From Barnesiella viscericola DSM 18177 (GTDB taxonomy: Bacteria > Bacteroidota > Bacteroidia > Bacteroidales > Barnesiellaceae), in contig NZ_CP007034.1 in NCBI RefSeq assembly GCF_000512915.1, positions 2,661,001-2,725,000 on the forward strand: DNA of 64,000 bases, read 5' to 3'. Made by a program: the position numbers and the translations under genes. Position 1 is the stretch's first letter, and every line of letters starts with the position of its first letter. The notes beneath the pieces were generated by a model. That model was given only the letters and a program-made list of their open reading frames with translations, was not told the origin of the DNA and made no database searches. Below are positions 59,045-64,000 of the stretch, in pieces.

Positions 59045-61891
59045 ATGAGAAATAGAACATTTATCCAGATAGTTTTAACGGCAATGGGCATCTTTTCCCT
59101 CGGGTTTTACCTGAGGGCCGAGGTGCCTGCCGGTTATTATTACGCCGCCGACGGCAAGGGCGGAGCCGAGTTGAAAACGGCTTTGCACCAGATTGTAAGT
59201 TCGATGCACACCCTCGGCTATGGTAGCGGCGAGGGGGCTACCTGGGAGGGATTTTCGCACACCGATTGTCTCGATGATAATCGGGTGTGGGACCGCTACT
59301 CCTCCGAAGTCCGTTATTTCGATGGCTACAACGCGGTCGACGGCATGCACATCGAGCACTCCTTCCCCAAAAGTTGGTGGGGGGCTTACGAGAATAATGC
59401 CTATCGCGATTTGCATCACCTCTATCCGGCCGACGGTTCGGCCAACTCCTCGAAAAACAATCTGCCTTTGGGTGAGGTTACAGGCACTCCCGGCTTCGAT
59501 AACGGAGTCTCCAAAATAGGGGTCAACGGTTTCGGCACAGCCTATGCCGACCGCTGTTTTGAACCGGCCGACGAGTACAAGGGCGACTTTGCCCGGGCCT
59601 ATCTGTATGTGGTTACGGCCTACGAAAATCTGTATGACTACTGGCAGTCGCCCATGCTCGACAACAACACCTATCCGGTGTGGAAATCGTGGGCGATCGA
59701 CCTGCTGCTCAAATGGCATCGGCAGGACCCTCCCGGCGAAATGGAGATGGCGCGTAACGATTCGGTCTATGCCATACAGGGCAACCGCAATCCCTACATC
59801 GACTATCCCGATTTGGTAGAATATGTGTGGGGCAGCCATTGCGACGAACCCTATCTCTTCCCCGAAGAGACCGAGCCCTTCTTGGCTTCGCCCCGGTATA
59901 GACAATCGCTCGATATGGGGGTGATTCTGGCCGGTGACCATCGAACCGAATCGCTTGAAATCCTGGGCGACAATCTCGATTCACCCCTTTCGCTCACCTG
60001 GACGGTAGGAGGAATCTTTACAATCTCGACCTCGACGCTTACGCCGCAGCAGGTACACGACGGATATGCCCTCGAAATCGCTTGCGAAAGTACTGCGCAG
60101 GGAGAGTATCGCGACACCTTGACGCTGGCCGGCGGCGGACTCGAACGGCAGTATCGCATTCCCGTGCAACTGATTGTTGTCCCCTCGTTCCTGGTTACGG
60201 CAGCTACCGATGTTACGGCAGACGAAGCCACGATACATTGGATTAACTACCCCACGGCTACCGATTACCGGGTGTCGCTGTGGACCGGCGACACGGCAGC
60301 CGGCGATCTCATTATCTCGGCCTATGTCGAAGGTTCGAGCTACAACAAAGCCATCGAAATTTACAACGGGACGGGACACCCCGTCGACCTCTCGGCATAC
60401 AGCCTGCGCATCGAGACGAATGGTGGTGGCAATTTTTATAACGACACGCCGTTGGGCAACGATGTGTTGCAGAATGGCGGCACCTATCTGCTCCTGAATG
60501 GCCTGTCGACCGACGAAACGCTTAAAGCCAAGGCTTCGCGGGTGATTCCGGGTGGAGAAGATTCGCCGCTCAATTTCAACGGCAACGATGCCGTAGCCCT
60601 TTGTCGTAACGGTATTGTTATCGATGTGGTAGGTGTTGCCGGTGAAATAGCCTACTGGGGACAGGACAAGACCCTCTATCGTCGTCCCTCTGTAACGCAC
60701 CCCTCGGCCGTGTATGATGCAAGCGAGTGGATTTCGGCCCCGAAAGACGACTTTTCGCAACTGGGGCTCTTCGACATGCAGTTTGCCCAGGAACGTAGCT
60801 ATATATGTAATGGCGAATCGGCCGGGCTCACGCACGAGTGCCGTTTCACCGACTTGCGTCCGTTGACTCGCTATACCTATCAGGTCGATGCCGTGACACC
60901 TGCCGGCTCCGTAGCCGCCGCATACAGCATGCAGTTTGTTACCGACTCCCTCGAAACCCCTCTGTTGCTCGACGCCTCCGAGGTGACCGATACCTCCTTC
61001 CGCATCAACTGGGAAGAGGTACAGGAGGCCGATGGCTACGAGGTGCTTTGCTTCACTCGCTCGGGCGAACAACATACCGTGACCGAAGGCTTCGACAACG
61101 TCGGTTCCAGCGGCAAACCTCTGCCCGACGGGTGGACGGGATCGGCCAGTGACATTTATACAACCGCTACCAGTAGCGGGCTGTCGGCACCGTCGATGGC
61201 CTTGAAGGCAACCGGAGAAGATTTGCAGACCCCCGACTATCCTCAGGGAATCGTCTCCTTCTCGTTCATGTATCGTTTCGCCTCGTCGGGTACCGGTTCC
61301 TATGTGGTCGTCGAGAAAAAGGTGGACGGCAACTGGGCTTCGGTCGACACCCTGCGCTATGTCAATACCTCAAAATATTATCCCAGCTATACCTTCCCGG
61401 TTGATGAAGGAGTAACGGCCATGAAGATTACCTATGCCTACAAGGCCAAGGGCAACGTGGCTATCGACGATGCAGTCATTACTTACGGCGATTATACCAA
61501 TCACATTCAAACCCAAGAGAGGGTAGGCGAGGTCACCTCGTTCCTCGTCGGGAATCTTTCTCCGCAGACTGTATATTACTATCAAGTGCGGTCGCTTTGC
61601 GACGATGCCGTTTCCCTTTGGTCACCGGTACAGACAGTGACGACAACCAATCCCTCGGCACTCATGCAGCCGAGTCGGGCAATCCCCAAAGTCTATGCAG
61701 CCGACCGTCGCATAATCGTTGCCGGACTCTCGGGTCAGGGACAAGTCGCTGTTTATAATCTGTCGGGCCAACTTCTTTACGACACACCTATCGGCAACCG
61801 TAGCGAGATAATTTTCGAAGCCCTTCGGGGAATATATGTGGTGAAAGTGATTACCGACAGCCAGATTTACAATTATAAAGTTCGTCTGTAA
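59045..61891 (+). CDS. Secreted endonuclease I-family nuclease with lamin-tail domain and T9SS-like tail
   Basis: 948 residues. Signal peptide (about 1-26). Endonuclease I domain (about 28-290) with MHIEHSFPKSWWG, DLHHLYPADGSANSSKNN and GNRNPYIDYPDLVEYVWGS. Then a beta-sandwich (about 300-385), a lamin-tail domain (about 415-560; YNKAIEIYNGTGHPVDLSAY, LNFNGNDAVALCRNG), FN3 units, a carbohydrate-binding-like beta domain (about 680-820), another FN3 and a C-terminal T9SS-type sorting segment (VAVYNLSGQLLYDTPIG, GIYVVKVITD). Nuclease plus lamin-tail fusions occur in secreted bacterial nucleases. It probably shares a transcript with the upstream paralogue. Confidence 0.9.
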   Translation: MRNRTFIQIVLTAMGIFSLGFYLRAEVPAGYYYAADGKGGAELKTALHQIVSSMHTLGYGSGEGATWEGFSHTDCLDDNRVWDRYSSEVRYFDGYNAVDGMHIEHSFPKSWWGAYENNAYRDLHHLYPADGSANSSKNNLPLGEVTGTPGFDNGVSKIGVNGFGTAYADRCFEPADEYKGDFARAYLYVVTAYENLYDYWQSPMLDNNTYPVWKSWAIDLLLKWHRQDPPGEMEMARNDSVYAIQGNRNPYIDYPDLVEYVWGSHCDEPYLFPEETEPFLASPRYRQSLDMGVILAGDHRTESLEILGDNLDSPLSLTWTVGGIFTISTSTLTPQQVHDGYALEIACESTAQGEYRDTLTLAGGGLERQYRIPVQLIVVPSFLVTAATDVTADEATIHWINYPTATDYRVSLWTGDTAAGDLIISAYVEGSSYNKAIEIYNGTGHPVDLSAYSLRIETNGGGNFYNDTPLGNDVLQNGGTYLLLNGLSTDETLKAKASRVIPGGEDSPLNFNGNDAVALCRNGIVIDVVGVAGEIAYWGQDKTLYRRPSVTHPSAVYDASEWISAPKDDFSQLGLFDMQFAQERSYICNGESAGLTHECRFTDLRPLTRYTYQVDAVTPAGSVAAAYSMQFVTDSLETPLLLDASEVTDTSFRINWEEVQEADGYEVLCFTRSGEQHTVTEGFDNVGSSGKPLPDGWTGSASDIYTTATSSGLSAPSMALKATGEDLQTPDYPQGIVSFSFMYRFASSGTGSYVVVEKKVDGNWASVDTLRYVNTSKYYPSYTFPVDEGVTAMKITYAYKAKGNVAIDDAVITYGDYTNHIQTQERVGEVTSFLVGNLSPQTVYYYQVRSLCDDAVSLWSPVQTVTTTNPSALMQPSRAIPKVYAADRRIIVAGLSGQGQVAVYNLSGQLLYDTPIGNRSEIIFEALRGIYVVKVITDSQIYNYKVRL

Positions 61892-61955
61892 GATGCAGAG
61901 GGATAGAGCTTTTTTGGCGAGCTCGAAAATTTTTTGAAAAAAAGTTGTTCAAAAA

Positions 61956-61988
61956 TTTGGAAGGGAAAGGAAAAAGGGTGTACCTTTG
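61956..61988 (+). promoter_or_regulatory. rRNA operon promoter
   Basis: TTTG (61956-61959) and TACCTTTG (61981-61988), 21-base spacer, preceded by A/T-rich tracts (61926-61955) that could act as an UP element. About 155 bases of leader follow before 16S. Confidence 0.75.
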
Positions 61989-62150
61989 CAACACTTTCGC
62001 CGCTGGAAAGGGGTCGACAAGACCTCGGGAAGGCGGGGAGATAAAGTTCATTGACAAGACTGAAAAGAAGCAAGTGTAGTACAAGAGAAAGAACGAAGTC
62101 AATTTCGGCCGGGAATCACTTTGAAGGTATAAAAAAGAAACATTAGATAT

Positions 62151-63682
<1,532 letters not shown>

Positions 63683-63807
63683 CTGGAGAAGAGATTCCAA
63701 GGAAGAGCCGAAAGGACAGATAGAAGTTCGGCCTCTTGACGCACTGCTTCTTTTCATTCATATAAAAAAGGAAACAAAGAGACACCCGCCAGGGCACGAT
63801 TTGAGAC

Positions 63808-63881
63808 AGTCCTATAGCTCAGTTGGTTAGAGCGCTACACTGATAATGTAGAGGTCGGCAGTTCAAATCTGCCTGGGACTA
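63808..63881 (+). tRNA. tRNA-Ile (GAT)
   Basis: Acceptor AGTCCTA with TGGGACT, D arm TAGCTCAGTTGGTTAGAGC, anticodon arm CTACA-CTGATAA-TGTAG with anticodon GAT, T arm GTTCAAATC. Located in the 16S-23S spacer as usual. Confidence 0.95.
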
Positions 63882-63900
63882 CACCGAAACCTCCGCAAGG

Positions 63901-63935
63901 AAGGGCCCCGAGGAAAGAAGGGCCCCGAAGGAAAG
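63901..63935 (+). repeat. Short tandem repeat in the 16S-23S spacer
   Basis: AAGGGCCCCGAGGAAAG followed directly by AAGGGCCCCGAAGGAAAG, between the two tRNA genes. Confidence 0.8.
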
Positions 63936-63959
63936 CGGAAGAGAGGCCGAGAGAAAGCG

Positions 63960-64000
63960 GGGGGATTAGCTCAGCTGGCTAGAGCACCTGCTTTGCAAGC
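63960..64000 (+). tRNA. tRNA-Ala (TGC), truncated by the window edge
   Basis: Starts GGGGGATTAGCTCAGCTGGC and runs to the anticodon loop TTTGCAA (anticodon TGC). The 3' half lies outside. Confidence 0.9.

Overview
The window is a gene-dense stretch of a Bacteroidales chromosome. The basis for this is a 16S rRNA gene of the Bacteroidota type near the right end, many TAnnTTTG-type -7 boxes with TTTG -33 boxes, no evident Shine-Dalgarno sequences, TonB-dependent outer-membrane receptors, RagB-free but Bacteroidales-typical gene neighbourhoods (KdsC-Maf-DUF2520, PASTA-RluD, DUF6249-ECF sigma), and secreted proteins with type IX-like C-terminal tails. A moderately GC-rich Barnesiella-like genome is my best guess; that is inference from general 16S appearance, not from a search.

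Layout. 1-1312: left-truncated TonB-dependent receptor (minus). 1728-4822: a tight four-gene cassette (multi-pass GT-C-like membrane protein, UbiA-type polyprenyl-phosphate phosphoribosyltransferase homologue, HAD-IB phosphatase, ArnE-like SMR flippase) that reads as a lipid-linked pentofuranose pathway; this is the most interesting system here. 4886-10244: pseudouridine synthase, DbpA-like helicase, and the nitroreductase-DUF2520-kdsC-maf operon, with palindromic REP-like repeats in the gaps. 10500-19430: receptor, DUF308 membrane protein, lipid kinase, two small hydrolase loci, tRNA-Gly(CCC), a GNAT-nitrilase fusion and an ECF sigma operon. 19537-25994 (minus): TolC-MacA-ATPase-permease exporter followed by a LytS/LytR-type two-component pair. 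26226-33370: AspT/YidE-type transporter, a HAD pseudoenzyme candidate, an N-acetylhexosamine kinase-like protein, a muramidase, and EamA/MFS transporters.

33576-38582 is a glutamate-dependent acid-resistance island: glutamate decarboxylase, glutaminase, an ion channel and a glutamate/GABA antiporter. 38907-50421 holds prolyl-tRNA synthetase, a phosphoglycolate-phosphatase-like HAD, a second nitroreductase, the phosphoesterase-tex-folK operon, an acyltransferase, RluD and a PASTA protein. Three genes in this part sit behind copies of one dispersed promoter-bearing repeat, and a convincing orphan promoter/terminator pair suggests a small RNA at 42665-42776. 50694-56765: coiled-coil protein and a TolC-HlyD-ABC2-ABC2 exporter operon without its own ATPase. 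56929-61891: tandem secreted endonuclease I paralogues. 62151-64000: start of an rRNA operon (16S, tRNA-Ile, partial tRNA-Ala).

All assignments come from reading the sequence and remembered family motifs; no database search was run.
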